Below the pieces are notes generated by a model, which worked only from the letters and a program-made list of their open reading frames with translations, was not told the DNA's origin and ran no database searches. The position numbers and the translations under genes are program-made. A stretch of 64,000 nt of DNA from Bacillus sp. S3. GTDB taxonomy: Bacteria > Bacillota > Bacilli > Bacillales > Cytobacillaceae. The DNA is taken from assembly GCF_005154805.1 (NCBI RefSeq), contig NZ_CP039727.1, forward strand, positions 927,501 to 991,500. The letters run 5' to 3'. Every line of letters begins with the position of its first letter. Positions within the stretch are counted from its first letter, which is position 1. Positions 1 to 8,533 of the stretch are shown here, piece by piece.

Positions 1-13
1 TAGGCATGTATAA

Positions 14-406
14 TCAAGAAAAAGAGGAAGAATTGGAGCCAAGAATGAATTGATTCAGCTTCTCTACCCACATTTGGAATACGATTCTCATGAAATAACG
101 GACCATGCTGTGACGATTCATGTGTCGTCAAACCGTCATGAAGTTTCCTAACCCTATTGTGGTGTGAGTCCGTCCAGCGTCCACTCCACCTATCCGAAAA
201 GCTTTCAAGATTTGCCCATGCAGGGAAACAAGGTCATGATTCACTTGAATAATCGGAAATTATTTTGTAAGAATCCAACTTGTAGCCACAAAACTTTCAC
301 AGAACGTGTGGTGTCCATGCACTGCAGTTCCGTGACGGCTTCGAAAGTCTTGAGCAGGAGCACAGCCAATATTAGTAAAAGTACCCTTTTAAAAAAAATG
401 CATTAA
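14..406 (+). pseudogene. ISL3-family transposase N-terminal remnant
   Basis: The reading frame from about position 14 to 406 encodes the start of an ISL3-type (IS204/IS1001/IS1165) transposase: an N-terminal zinc-finger segment with PYCG and a later NPTCSHKTF-type Cys-His stretch, then the family's TANISKST region. An in-frame TAA at 149-151 interrupts it just before PYCG, where the family usually has Cys. The frame ends at 406, near residue 130 of a protein normally about 400 aa long, and no catalytic DDE domain follows. There is no proper ATG start. It is a dead fragment and marks past IS activity beside the helicase gene. Confidence 0.75.
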
Positions 407-498
407 TAAAAACGGCACTTAGATTAGTCACGGAGAACCATATCATAAATAATAAATAGGTAAGCTATTTTCATCAAACAGACTCGAAAAAACTCAAC

Positions 499-530
499 CC
501 TCTATTTAATAAAATAGAGGATCTTTTTAT
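499..530 (+). terminator. Rho-independent terminator
   Basis: A 9-bp perfect stem (499-507 with 512-520) has a 4-nt loop and is followed by a T-rich run. It lies between the transposase remnant and the helicase gene and would insulate the latter. Confidence 0.65.
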
Positions 531-610
531 TTCCCCCCAACTATAGTACAATTTTACATATCCAATAAATAACAATAAAGAGATTTAATGCTATAGGTAG
601 GGGAAAACCA

Positions 611-3424
611 ATGGAAGCAGTAGAAAAAAAACTAATCGTTAATTCCGACAAGGGGAATTTATTAAGAGAATTAGTTAAATCAATGAACGAGTGTGTGCGG
701 TTTTATTTTAGTGTCGCTTTTATTAATTTCAGTGGCTTGCAGCTGCTTCTTGATCCTTTAAAGGAAGCAGAGCAAAAAGGAATTCAAGGTAAAATCATCA
801 CGTCAACCTATCTCAATTTTACCGATGCCAAGGCATTGGAGAAAATTAAAGAGTTTCAAAATGTCGACCTGAAGGTCTTTGTTACTGATAAAGAAATTGG
901 CTTTCATACGAAGGCATACATATTTGAGTATCAGGATAGCTATAAGGTCATTATCGGCTCGTCTAATATTACCCAAAGTGCGCTGAAAAGTAATATTGAA
1001 TGGAACGTCGAAATTATTACCAAAGAACATGGCCGCTTTATTCAGGATGTTTTAAAGGAATACGATGGGCTCTGGGACATGAGCACAGAAGCCGATCAGG
1101 CATTTATTAGTAGATATGAAGAGTTCCTGAAGAGTCTAAAAAATACGCAAAAAACTCATCAATTAATATATGAAAATAAGCAATATATTGTCCAAAATCG
1201 GATGCAGAAACGAGCAACCGAGAACCTTGAGAGACTGAGAAGTTACGGGGAGAAAAAGGCATTGGTCATTGCCGCAACTGGGACAGGGAAAACCTATATG
1301 TCGGCCTTTGATGTAAAAAACGTAAAGCCAAGGCGACTCCTGTTCATCGTCCATCGCGAAGAGATTCTCAAAAAAGCGAAGGATACCTTTGAGATGCTGT
1401 TACCTAATGACGGTTTCACGTTTGGCTTGTTGACAGGGAACCATAAGCAGAAGCATGTGGATTATGTATTTGCCACGATCCAAACCATCTCGAAGTGTTT
1501 TCATGAATTTGAAAGAGATGAATTTGATTATCTAATTATCGATGAGGCCCATCATGCTACAAGTCTAACCTATCAGACCGTATTAGAATATTTTGAGCCT
1601 CAGTTTACCTTAGGGATGACAGCCACTCCTGAACGAAGTGACGGATATAATGTCTTTGATCTGTTCGATAATAATGTGGCTTTGGAGGTTCGCTTACACG
1701 AAGCCTTAGAGGACGAGCTTGTGATCCCCTTTCATTATTTTGGAATCACCGATATTGATGGCGTCGATTTAAGTGATGTGGATATAGATGATATCACTGA
1801 AATTACCAAACGTCTAAAGGTCAATGAACGGGTTGATTTTATTATTGAAAAAATGGATTTCTACGGTCATGATGGTGAGAAAAGAAAGGGCCTCGGTTTT
1901 TGCGTCAGTATTGAACATGCTCAATATATGGCAAGTGAGTTTAATAAAAAGGGCTATAAAAGCATCTGTTTATATGGAGATGATGTACCGGATATCCGGG
2001 AGCAATATATTAAACGATTAGAAGATGACCAGGACGAGTTAGAGTTCATTTTCACCCGAGATATTTTTAATGAAGGGGTCGACATTCCTTCTATTAATAC
2101 AGTATTAATGCTGCGACCAACCAACTCACCGATTATCTTTATTCAACAACTCGGAAGAGGATTACGGAAGCATGCGGATAAGAGTTTTTTAACGGTGCTC
2201 GACTTTATTGGAAACCATCAGAAAACCTTCCTCATTGCATTGGCGTTAAATGGGAGTCGCTATTATGACAAAGAAAGCCTAAAGGTAGCGGTGGCAACGG
2301 GATTCTCTAATATTCCTGGTTGTACCCATATCCAAATGGATAAGATCTCACAGGATAGAATTTTGGAGCAAATTGATAAGGAAAACTTCAATTCGATGAA
2401 GTATCTGAAGGAAGAGTATGGCGAATTTAAAAAGCTGAATCAAGGTAGGATTCCCTATTTGTTATTGGATTACCTGAAATATGATGGTGCTCCAGATCCT
2501 GTTAAGTTTATTAATCGAGAGAAAACATACGTATCCTTTGTGGCCAAGGTCGAGAAAGATGAGTATTTAAAGGAACTTTTACTAAATGAAGCCTTTGAGG
2601 CAGTGATGAAGGAATTATCAAGCAAGCTGCCGCTTAAGCGGATTTATGAGTTTGTTATCCTGCGTTATTTGCTAGAGCATGAAGAGATTAATCAAGAAAT
2701 GGCCAAGGAGCAAATACTAAAAATGATTGATCATGTCGATGACGATAGTATTTTACATGCATTTGAGTGTCTAAATCAAAACTACTATGATAGTGGCCAA
2801 CTGAAGAATAAACCAAAATTAGTCCAATATAGTAATGGTATTCTGACGAAGACGGATAGCCTTATAAAGCTATTAGAAAATGAGGAATACCGTAAATTTA
2901 TTGATGACATTATCACTTATGGTATTTTCCGATACGAGAAGGATTTTAAAAGAGAATACTACGGTGTCCCACATTTCAAATTGTATGAGCAATATCAAAT
3001 GATCGACGCAGCGTTGCTGTCGAACTATCGGAAGATCCATAGTTCCTTTAGAGGATCTGGATTATTAGCGAATGGCAATGAATATTTTCTCTTTATTGAT
3101 TTGCATAAAGAGGAAGACGTAAAGGAAAGTATCAACTACAAAGATAAATTTATTAATACCCATGAATTCCAATGGCAATCTGTTAATAATACGACGCAAC
3201 AATCTGAACGAGGGAAAAATATCATTTTTAATCAGCTGCGTGGGATTCATCTTCATTTGTTTATTCGAAAGTACAAAGAATTGGATGGCAAGACGGAGCC
3301 TTATATTTATATTGGAAAAGGAAATTCTGTTGAATTTGAAGGGGACAAGCCGATTACGGTCCAAATGGAATTAGAGAATGAGGTTCCGGCAAATTTATAT
3401 ACGGAGTTTACAGAAAAAGTGTAG
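611..3424 (+). CDS. PLD-like nuclease / DEAD-DEAH helicase / DUF3427 protein
   Basis: A 937-aa three-part protein. Residues about 1-160 form a phospholipase-D-like domain with a single HTK half-motif (H99, K101) followed by GSSN. Residues about 190-560 form a superfamily 2 helicase with Walker A ATGTGKT (222-228), DEAH (311-314), TATP (337-340) and a QQLGRGLRK motif VI. The rest matches DUF3427. This architecture is known in bacteria as a stand-alone DNA helicase/nuclease related to restriction-type SF2 enzymes. A DNA-repair or anti-phage role is inference only. The ATG follows a GGTAGGGGA ribosome site. No methylase or specificity gene is adjacent, so it is not a classical restriction operon. 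The IS remnant upstream and a bidirectional terminator downstream suggest a stand-alone accessory gene. Confidence 0.85.
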   Translation: MEAVEKKLIVNSDKGNLLRELVKSMNECVRFYFSVAFINFSGLQLLLDPLKEAEQKGIQGKIITSTYLNFTDAKALEKIKEFQNVDLKVFVTDKEIGFHTKAYIFEYQDSYKVIIGSSNITQSALKSNIEWNVEIITKEHGRFIQDVLKEYDGLWDMSTEADQAFISRYEEFLKSLKNTQKTHQLIYENKQYIVQNRMQKRATENLERLRSYGEKKALVIAATGTGKTYMSAFDVKNVKPRRLLFIVHREEILKKAKDTFEMLLPNDGFTFGLLTGNHKQKHVDYVFATIQTISKCFHEFERDEFDYLIIDEAHHATSLTYQTVLEYFEPQFTLGMTATPERSDGYNVFDLFDNNVALEVRLHEALEDELVIPFHYFGITDIDGVDLSDVDIDDITEITKRLKVNERVDFIIEKMDFYGHDGEKRKGLGFCVSIEHAQYMASEFNKKGYKSICLYGDDVPDIREQYIKRLEDDQDELEFIFTRDIFNEGVDIPSINTVLMLRPTNSPIIFIQQLGRGLRKHADKSFLTVLDFIGNHQKTFLIALALNGSRYYDKESLKVAVATGFSNIPGCTHIQMDKISQDRILEQIDKENFNSMKYLKEEYGEFKKLNQGRIPYLLLDYLKYDGAPDPVKFINREKTYVSFVAKVEKDEYLKELLLNEAFEAVMKELSSKLPLKRIYEFVILRYLLEHEEINQEMAKEQILKMIDHVDDDSILHAFECLNQNYYDSGQLKNKPKLVQYSNGILTKTDSLIKLLENEEYRKFIDDIITYGIFRYEKDFKREYYGVPHFKLYEQYQMIDAALLSNYRKIHSSFRGSGLLANGNEYFLFIDLHKEEDVKESINYKDKFINTHEFQWQSVNNTTQQSERGKNIIFNQLRGIHLHLFIRKYKELDGKTEPYIYIGKGNSVEFEGDKPITVQMELENEVPANLYTEFTEKV

Positions 3425-3453
3425 TCTTCTCATTTCGAGAAGACTATTTTTCT
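3423..3453. terminator. Bidirectional terminator between convergent genes
   Basis: A 9-bp perfect stem (3423-3431 with 3437-3445) is followed by T5. It overlaps the stop codons of the convergent helicase and Nudix genes and can serve both. Confidence 0.7.
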
Positions 3454-3842
3454 TGAATTAATTGCTCAACTGCTGGAATATCCGCCGGCGCCCACTTAAG
3501 TGATTCTAAATTTTCTCTTTTCAACCAGATTAGCTTAGAATGCTCACTCGCAGTAGGGGTTCCTTCGACAACTCTGCACTTAATCGAGATTAAATTAATA
3601 ATAAAGGTTTCGTATTCATGCGTATTATCATTGAATACTTCTTTGGTAGTTTCGACCGTACAATCTAACTCCTCAGAAATTTCTCTTTCTAGCGCGGTGA
3701 AAATGTCCTCGTTTGCTTCCACTTTACCACCGGGAAACTCCCACTGATTTGGAATTGACATTTCAGGAGATCTAAGGGCGCACAGGATTTCATTATTTTC
3801 ATTTTCAATAATTGCAGCGACTACTTTAACAAGCTTTTTCAT
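3444..3842 (-). CDS. Nudix hydrolase, MutT/NudG-like
   Basis: A 132-aa single-domain Nudix pyrophosphohydrolase. The Nudix box lies at residues 39-61: G39, E45, then R53-E54 and E57-E58 match GX5EX7REUXEE, and D60 replaces the usual Gly near the end. The WEFPGGK stretch before the box is typical of MutT/CTP-pyrophosphohydrolase (NudG) relatives that clean oxidised or modified nucleotides. The substrate cannot be fixed from sequence. The gene is monocistronic and starts at an ATG with an AGGAGG site just upstream on the minus strand. Confidence 0.85.
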   Translation of the reverse strand: MKKLVKVVAAIIENENNEILCALRSPEMSIPNQWEFPGGKVEANEDIFTALEREISEELDCTVETTKEVFNDNTHEYETFIINLISIKCRVVEGTPTASEHSKLIWLKRENLESLKWAPADIPAVEQLIQEK

Positions 3843-4198
3843 GATGGCCTCCTAAAAGGTGATTACTCGTCATTATGATATCATCTTTTACGTGAAAATT
3901 CTTCTTAACATGTTCGGCTGGTTTTATATTGGAAAAAAACTGCTACTGTTCTATCATAAAGGGGAGAGCTGAAAATATTTGGATGTAGTAAATAGATAAA
4001 AGATAGATAGGAATGAATGATCTAAATGGAAAAAGGGAGTGGAAGACCGTGAACAAAAATGACTTTTGGAATCCATTGTATTTTGTTTAATTAACATATT
4101 CTGATATTAGCAATTACAAAAGACCTTAAGAAGATTTTGTAGTAATTCATATAAGATTGTAAGACAATAAATGGATAGAGAAGCAGGGAGTGGTTTAA
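3843..4198. other. Intergenic region between Nudix gene and terD-like gene
   Basis: 356 bp without a convincing gene. A GTG at 4049 with a GGGAGTGG site opens a reading frame of only 13 codons and may be a decayed gene start. The right part carries the leader and the GCAGGGAG ribosome site of the terD-like gene. No strong hairpin was seen. Confidence 0.5.
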
Positions 4199-5446
4199 AT
4201 GAATCAATTTCTTCAGATGGGAGCCAATATAGTTTTAAGTTCTCCAAAGGGTAATGTTACTGTTAGTTACGAAATTTCTAATTCGATCGATATTTCCTTA
4301 ACAGCTTTCCTTTTAACTGATTCAGACAAGGTACAAGGAGATAGCGGGATTATATTTTATAATCAACCAGAGAGCTCTTCTGGCGTGGCTACCCTTTTAC
4401 CAGCTGAGATAGCAGGTAATACAAAAGTACATAAATTAAATTTTGACATGAGTAAGGTCCCTGCAGGTATTATGAAAATAGCGATCACTCTTACAGAGGA
4501 TAATAGCACGGGATTTTCAAATGTAAAGAATTTAAAGGCTGAGATATGTACCGATCATCAGATTATCGAGTTAACCCCAACTAGTTTCAAAAATGAAAAT
4601 GGAATTGTTGTATTGGAATTATATTTAAGGAATGGTCAGACAAAGGTAAAATCGATTTGGCGCGGTTTTGATTCTGGGCTTGAGGGGCTGTGTAAAAATT
4701 ACGGTGTTGAGGTTGAATCTGATGAGCAGAGCAAGCCGTCCGAGCCTAAAACGATTCAAACACAAACCCCAAAAGAACCTGATAAGACTCTACCTGTTCC
4801 TGAAAATAAAAATAGTCAAAATACGTTGTCACCGATCAGTCTGGAAAAGGTCAAGGGTAAGGTAAGCCTCGAAAAAGGTCAAAAGTCAGTTATCATTGAA
4901 AAAACACCCGAAATTACTGCTACGGTATCTTGGAAATCTGGGACAGATTACGATATTTATGCTTTGGTTTATACGAAAAATGGTAAGCAGATAGATGTAG
5001 CCATGTTTGGAGCGAAAGGAACTCCTCCTCTCAGGAGTTTCGGCAACGGAGCAGTGGAACATATGGGGGATGTTGGGAGAAATAATCACTCAACGAAGAC
5101 AGAAGTAATTAAATTAAGGTTAAATGATGATATTCTCGCAGTTGTTCCTGTAGTGTATTCTGCTCAGTCAAATGGAACAGGCTCATTCTACAGATACCAA
5201 GTGTCCATGAGTATAGATAATCATAATGGAACCTCCGTTACCATATCTGCCAAAAATGCAAATAACAATGATCGAATTTATTCCTGTGTGCCCGGAATAC
5301 TTCATAATACGCCAGATGGAGTGATTATAAGTCCGTTGGAGCTTTATAGTGCACCGAACTCAGAGCGTAGACCTAAACTTAGGACGGGTTCTTCGAATAT
5401 GGTAGAAGTGATAATGGACAAAGGACCAATAAATGATTACAAGTAG
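4199..5446 (+). CDS. TerD/TerA-family stress protein with two Ter domains
   Basis: A 415-aa cytosolic protein with two TerD-like beta-sandwich regions joined by a Pro/Lys/Gln-rich linker (about residues 175-215). The C-terminal half has GTDYDIYALVYTKNGK, the acidic calcium-binding signature of the TerD/CABP family, followed by an HMGD segment. TerD-family proteins are associated with tellurite and general envelope stress resistance. The usual terB/C/E/Z partners are not in this window, so tellurite resistance itself is unsupported. The last roughly 50 codons and the downstream terminator occur again in decayed form at 10931-11036, beyond an intervening catabolic cassette. Confidence 0.8.
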   Translation: MNQFLQMGANIVLSSPKGNVTVSYEISNSIDISLTAFLLTDSDKVQGDSGIIFYNQPESSSGVATLLPAEIAGNTKVHKLNFDMSKVPAGIMKIAITLTEDNSTGFSNVKNLKAEICTDHQIIELTPTSFKNENGIVVLELYLRNGQTKVKSIWRGFDSGLEGLCKNYGVEVESDEQSKPSEPKTIQTQTPKEPDKTLPVPENKNSQNTLSPISLEKVKGKVSLEKGQKSVIIEKTPEITATVSWKSGTDYDIYALVYTKNGKQIDVAMFGAKGTPPLRSFGNGAVEHMGDVGRNNHSTKTEVIKLRLNDDILAVVPVVYSAQSNGTGSFYRYQVSMSIDNHNGTSVTISAKNANNNDRIYSCVPGILHNTPDGVIISPLELYSAPNSERRPKLRTGSSNMVEVIMDKGPINDYK

Positions 5447-5523
5447 ACTGAAAAATGATATAAAATTTGAAAATAAAATTGCTAGCCAGATTGACCTTTA
5501 GTCATTATATGTCATGCCTAGCT
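5306..5523 (+). repeat. terD 3' tail and trailer, copy 1 (intact)
   Basis: The segments 5306-5353 and 5457-5523 (end of the terD-like gene and its trailer) are repeated with a few substitutions at 10931-11036. The roughly 100 bp between them is missing in the second copy. The two copies flank the regulator-MFS-amidohydrolase-glutaminase cassette. Confidence 0.75.
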
Positions 5524-5789
5524 GCAGTTTTAATTTGCGATATGGATGTTATATTAATAATGCGTTTAAAACGCACGCGTGTGTTTTAAATGCATTATTA
5601 TTTTTTTATCAGGTTATATTTTGAACCACGACCTTTTCTATCCTCATTTATTCTAGATTGTCAAGCAAACTAAAGAAGAGGCCGTTGACCAATAATAATC
5701 AACGACCATCACCTACTTTATTGGTACGAAAGTAGAGTTATGATTAATAAAAGAACTCATCTAAGTAAATTGGGAAGTGAGAATTAACT
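5447..5789. other. Intergenic region between terD-like gene and regulator
   Basis: 343 bp containing the terD trailer repeat, a long terminator hairpin at 5556-5608, and an inverted repeat CTACTTT/AAAGTAG (5713-5719 and 5729-5735) about 55 bp before the regulator start. The last of these could be an operator. No gene was seen. Confidence 0.6.
5556..5608 (+). terminator. Strong Rho-independent terminator
   Basis: A near-perfect stem of about 20 bp (5556-5576 with 5579-5599, with two G-U wobbles) has a CG-rich tip and is followed by T7. It separates the terD-like gene from the cassette that follows. Confidence 0.75.
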
Positions 5790-7100
5790 ATGTATAAGGT
5801 TGGTATTGTAGGACCAAAACGATCTGTTGAGAGAATTTTACAATATGCAAAAGAATTTGAATCCAATCTATCATTTGTCGGATATTTTTATAATATTGTA
5901 AACGAAACAACAGATATACTTGAAAAGCATCATAGTAATGTCGACTTTTGGCTATTTTCAGGCTATATTCCCTATAAGATTGCACAACAATCGAAGTGTT
6001 TTTCAAAGGATAGAATGGAGTACATTTTTATTACAGGGGATATGTTTCATCGCGGTGTATTAGAAATAAGCCATGAAATAGGTAAGTTAGCGAAAAACGT
6101 TAGTATCGATGTATTACATGTTCCAGAGGAAAGTTTTTTTGATGAAATAATAGATTTAGATAAAATTTTAGATCAAGTATATATTAAACGATTTACTGCC
6201 AAAACATCTATCGATGAAATTATTGAACATCATGCAACACTTTGGAATGAACAAAAGATAGATAGTGTCATTACGGTATATCCGTCAGTAGAAGAAAAAT
6301 TAAAGGAAATGGGAATACCTGTTTGTTTGGTTAGTCCACATACCCAGGCTATTTATCACGCGCTTCAGCTATTTAGCGAAAAAATCCAAACATTTTATTA
6401 CAAGGAAACGCAAACAACTGCTTTAGTTGTTCAAATTAGAAACTTTGATTATATAAAAATGGCGAATCAAAATGGCTATGGAATCCATTTTTTGCAGCTA
6501 AATATGAAAAATATCGTTTTGCAAGTATGCGAAAGTATTGATGGATACCTAATTGAAGAAAGTAATGGGCGCTTTGTTATTTTTAGTTCGCGGGGCATTG
6601 TTGAACGAAATATTCATGCGATATTTGAAATGATTGATAGTTTAACTGCTAAGACTGAACAGCCGGTAGGTGTTGGTATTGGCCATGCCTCTACGGTTTA
6701 TTATGCAGAAAATTATGCGCATCATGCATTGCAACATTTATTAGAGAAGGGAACGAAGGGTATTGTTATAATGGAGGATGATGGGGCAATAACAGAAATT
6801 GTCCAAGGTTCATCTCAAATTTCGTATACAAGTCGTGTTCAAGATAAGGAGTTAATTGAACGACTGCAAGAGACGTCTATCAGTGGAAAAATGTTTGCAA
6901 AAATCGAGGCCATTCTGAACGGGTTAAAAATTGAGGAATTTAGTGCAAAAATGTTAGCAAAAGAATTAAACATGACAGAACGGAATGCGCAGCGAATAGT
7001 TTCTGAATTGGTGAGAGTTGAACTTATTGAATATTGTGGGGAGGAAAATCGCAGTTCAAGGGGCCGCCCTGCTAAATTATATAAATTATACAAGAACTAG
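5790..7100 (+). CDS. Transcriptional regulator with GGDEF-like degenerate domain and C-terminal winged helix
   Basis: A 436-aa protein in three parts. The N-terminal roughly 190 residues look like a receptor domain (MYKVGIVGPKRSVERI start, alternating alpha/beta pattern). Residues about 205-335 resemble a degenerate nucleotide-cyclase/GGDEF fold (VGVGIGHASTVYYAENYAHHAL) without a GGDEF signature. The C-terminal roughly 80 residues form a helix-turn-helix ending in the winged-helix motif SSRGRPAKLY. I infer a ligand-responsive regulator of the MFS/amidohydrolase/glutaminase operon that starts 200 bp downstream in the same direction. It has its own terminator, so it is a separate unit. No specific family name is claimed. 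GGAAGTGAG precedes the ATG. Confidence 0.6.
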   Translation: MYKVGIVGPKRSVERILQYAKEFESNLSFVGYFYNIVNETTDILEKHHSNVDFWLFSGYIPYKIAQQSKCFSKDRMEYIFITGDMFHRGVLEISHEIGKLAKNVSIDVLHVPEESFFDEIIDLDKILDQVYIKRFTAKTSIDEIIEHHATLWNEQKIDSVITVYPSVEEKLKEMGIPVCLVSPHTQAIYHALQLFSEKIQTFYYKETQTTALVVQIRNFDYIKMANQNGYGIHFLQLNMKNIVLQVCESIDGYLIEESNGRFVIFSSRGIVERNIHAIFEMIDSLTAKTEQPVGVGIGHASTVYYAENYAHHALQHLLEKGTKGIVIMEDDGAITEIVQGSSQISYTSRVQDKELIERLQETSISGKMFAKIEAILNGLKIEEFSAKMLAKELNMTERNAQRIVSELVRVELIEYCGEENRSSRGRPAKLYKLYKN

Positions 7101-7104
7101 TGCG

Positions 7105-7150
7105 AAAAGGCATTTCCTATTTTTATTGATAGAAAATGCCTTTTCTTTTA
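7105..7150 (+). terminator. Rho-independent terminator after the regulator
   Basis: An AAAAGGCATTT / AAAATGCCTTTT stem (7105-7115 with 7133-7144) is followed by a T-rich run, 5 nt after the regulator stop. Confidence 0.7.
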
Positions 7151-7223
7151 ATTGTATCAGCCTTTTATACCAAGACCAAATTCCAAAACTATTTTCCAAT
7201 TTTCTGAAACCTCAAAAAACTCA

Positions 7224-7252
7224 TTGCTAGCCTCCAAAATTCGATATATAAT
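7224..7252 (+). promoter_or_regulatory. Sigma-A promoter of the MFS-amidohydrolase-glutaminase operon
   Basis: TTGCTA (7224-7229), a 17-bp spacer and TATAAT (7247-7252), 49 bp before the MFS start. A palindrome lies just downstream at 7262-7282. Confidence 0.6.
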
Positions 7253-7261
7253 TTACGTATA

Positions 7262-7282
7262 TTTAACGAAAATATCGTTAAA
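7262..7282. promoter_or_regulatory. Palindromic operator candidate
   Basis: TTTAACGA-N5-TCGTTAAA, 8-bp perfect arms, lies between the -10 box and the ribosome site of the MFS gene. This is the expected position for a repressor site. The neighbouring regulator is the natural candidate to bind it (inference). Confidence 0.5.
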
Positions 7283-7300
7283 GGAGGAGAGGGTCATTTT

Positions 7301-8533
7301 ATGGCAGAAAATATTCTTGAGAAAAAAGTTCGTAAAACACTAGTAACATTACTATTCTTAGGTTGGGCGTTAGGTAATCTAGACCGTTACTTAATCAATT
7401 ATGCGGTTGTGCATATTGGTGAGGACCTTTCCCTAACAGCTACTCAAACAGGTTTGATTTTAAGTTCATTCTTCCTAGGATATGCCTTAATGCAATTACC
7501 TGGGGGGATTTTGGCTGATAAATTTGGGGCAAAACGGATTTTATTAATAGCGGTGATTGTATGGTCCATCTTTACAGGTTTAACAGCTGTTGCATGGACA
7601 TTAGGTATTTTAGTGTTCATTCGTTTCCTATTCGGAATTGGTGAAGGCGGTTTCCAACCTTCAGCTTCAAAAGTCATTTCATCATCGTTTCCTGAAAATG
7701 AACGAAGTAAAGTAATGTCTATCATGCTTTCTTCCGGAGGGATTATGGCGATGCTTGTGCCAATTATATCAGCTGCATTATTAGTAACAATTGGTTGGCG
7801 CGCATTCTTTGTAATTGCTGGTTTATTGGGAGTTATTATTGCATTCCTATATTGGAAGTATGTACCGAAGGATAAAGTAGCACATCAATCCGTACAAGGG
7901 CCACAAGTAAAAAGGATATTAGGGATTTTATTTAAAATACCATTAATGTGGAGTTTAGTTATAGCTTACTTTACTATTTATGCGGTGAACTGGGGTTTAA
8001 ATTCTTGGATGCCAAAATATTTGTCAGATGTACGTGGGCTTGATTTAGTTTCCATTGGCTGGCTACAAATGATTCCCGGTGCCATTCAGATTATTGCAAT
8101 GATAGCATTCGGTTACCTAATCGATAAATTGGATTTGAAAGTGAATAAATTTATTGGTGCTATATGTGCACTTGTTTTAGCTGGATTCCTATTTTTAATG
8201 TTTAATGCAGAATCGATTACATTATTTATCACATACCAAAGTGTCGTAACATTGTTATTGACTTTTGTGCTATTGTTATTACCATCATTTGTATTAAAGA
8301 GAATTCCTTCAGATTATGCAGGAACAGCTATGGGTATGGCAAACACTGGGGGGCAATTGGCGGGATTTGTTACGCCTGCATTAATAGGATTCATGGTCGA
8401 TTCGTTCAATGGTTCTTATAATGCTGCTATGTGGCTGTTAGTGGTGATTTCAATTATTTGTGTAGGTGCGATTTTAACAATCTCCCCAAAAAATCAAGCT
8501 AATAAGGAGGTTGAACATGAGAGCATTGCATAA
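7301..8533 (+). CDS. MFS transporter, anion:cation symporter (ACS) type
   Basis: A 410-aa membrane protein with about 12 hydrophobic segments. The N-terminal LDRYLINYAV and the loop GGILADKFGAKRI (after TM2) match the ACS family of the major facilitator superfamily, which imports organic anions such as sugar acids and aromatic or N-acyl carboxylates by proton symport. The ATG follows AAAGGAGGAGAGG. The gene overlaps the amidohydrolase start by 17 bp, so translation is probably coupled, and the two likely act on one substrate. The substrate is not determined. An N-acyl-glutamine or aminobenzoyl-glutamate type amide would fit the downstream enzymes. Confidence 0.85.
   Translation: MAENILEKKVRKTLVTLLFLGWALGNLDRYLINYAVVHIGEDLSLTATQTGLILSSFFLGYALMQLPGGILADKFGAKRILLIAVIVWSIFTGLTAVAWTLGILVFIRFLFGIGEGGFQPSASKVISSSFPENERSKVMSIMLSSGGIMAMLVPIISAALLVTIGWRAFFVIAGLLGVIIAFLYWKYVPKDKVAHQSVQGPQVKRILGILFKIPLMWSLVIAYFTIYAVNWGLNSWMPKYLSDVRGLDLVSIGWLQMIPGAIQIIAMIAFGYLIDKLDLKVNKFIGAICALVLAGFLFLMFNAESITLFITYQSVVTLLLTFVLLLLPSFVLKRIPSDYAGTAMGMANTGGQLAGFVTPALIGFMVDSFNGSYNAAMWLLVVISIICVGAILTISPKNQANKEVEHESIA

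Noticed and set aside
611..3424. Type III or type I restriction subunit
   Set aside because: The helicase motifs are similar, but no methyltransferase or specificity gene is adjacent and the architecture is PLD-helicase-DUF3427.
4199..5446. Tellurite resistance operon
   Set aside because: Only a TerD/TerA-like protein is present; terB, terC, terE and terZ are not in the window.
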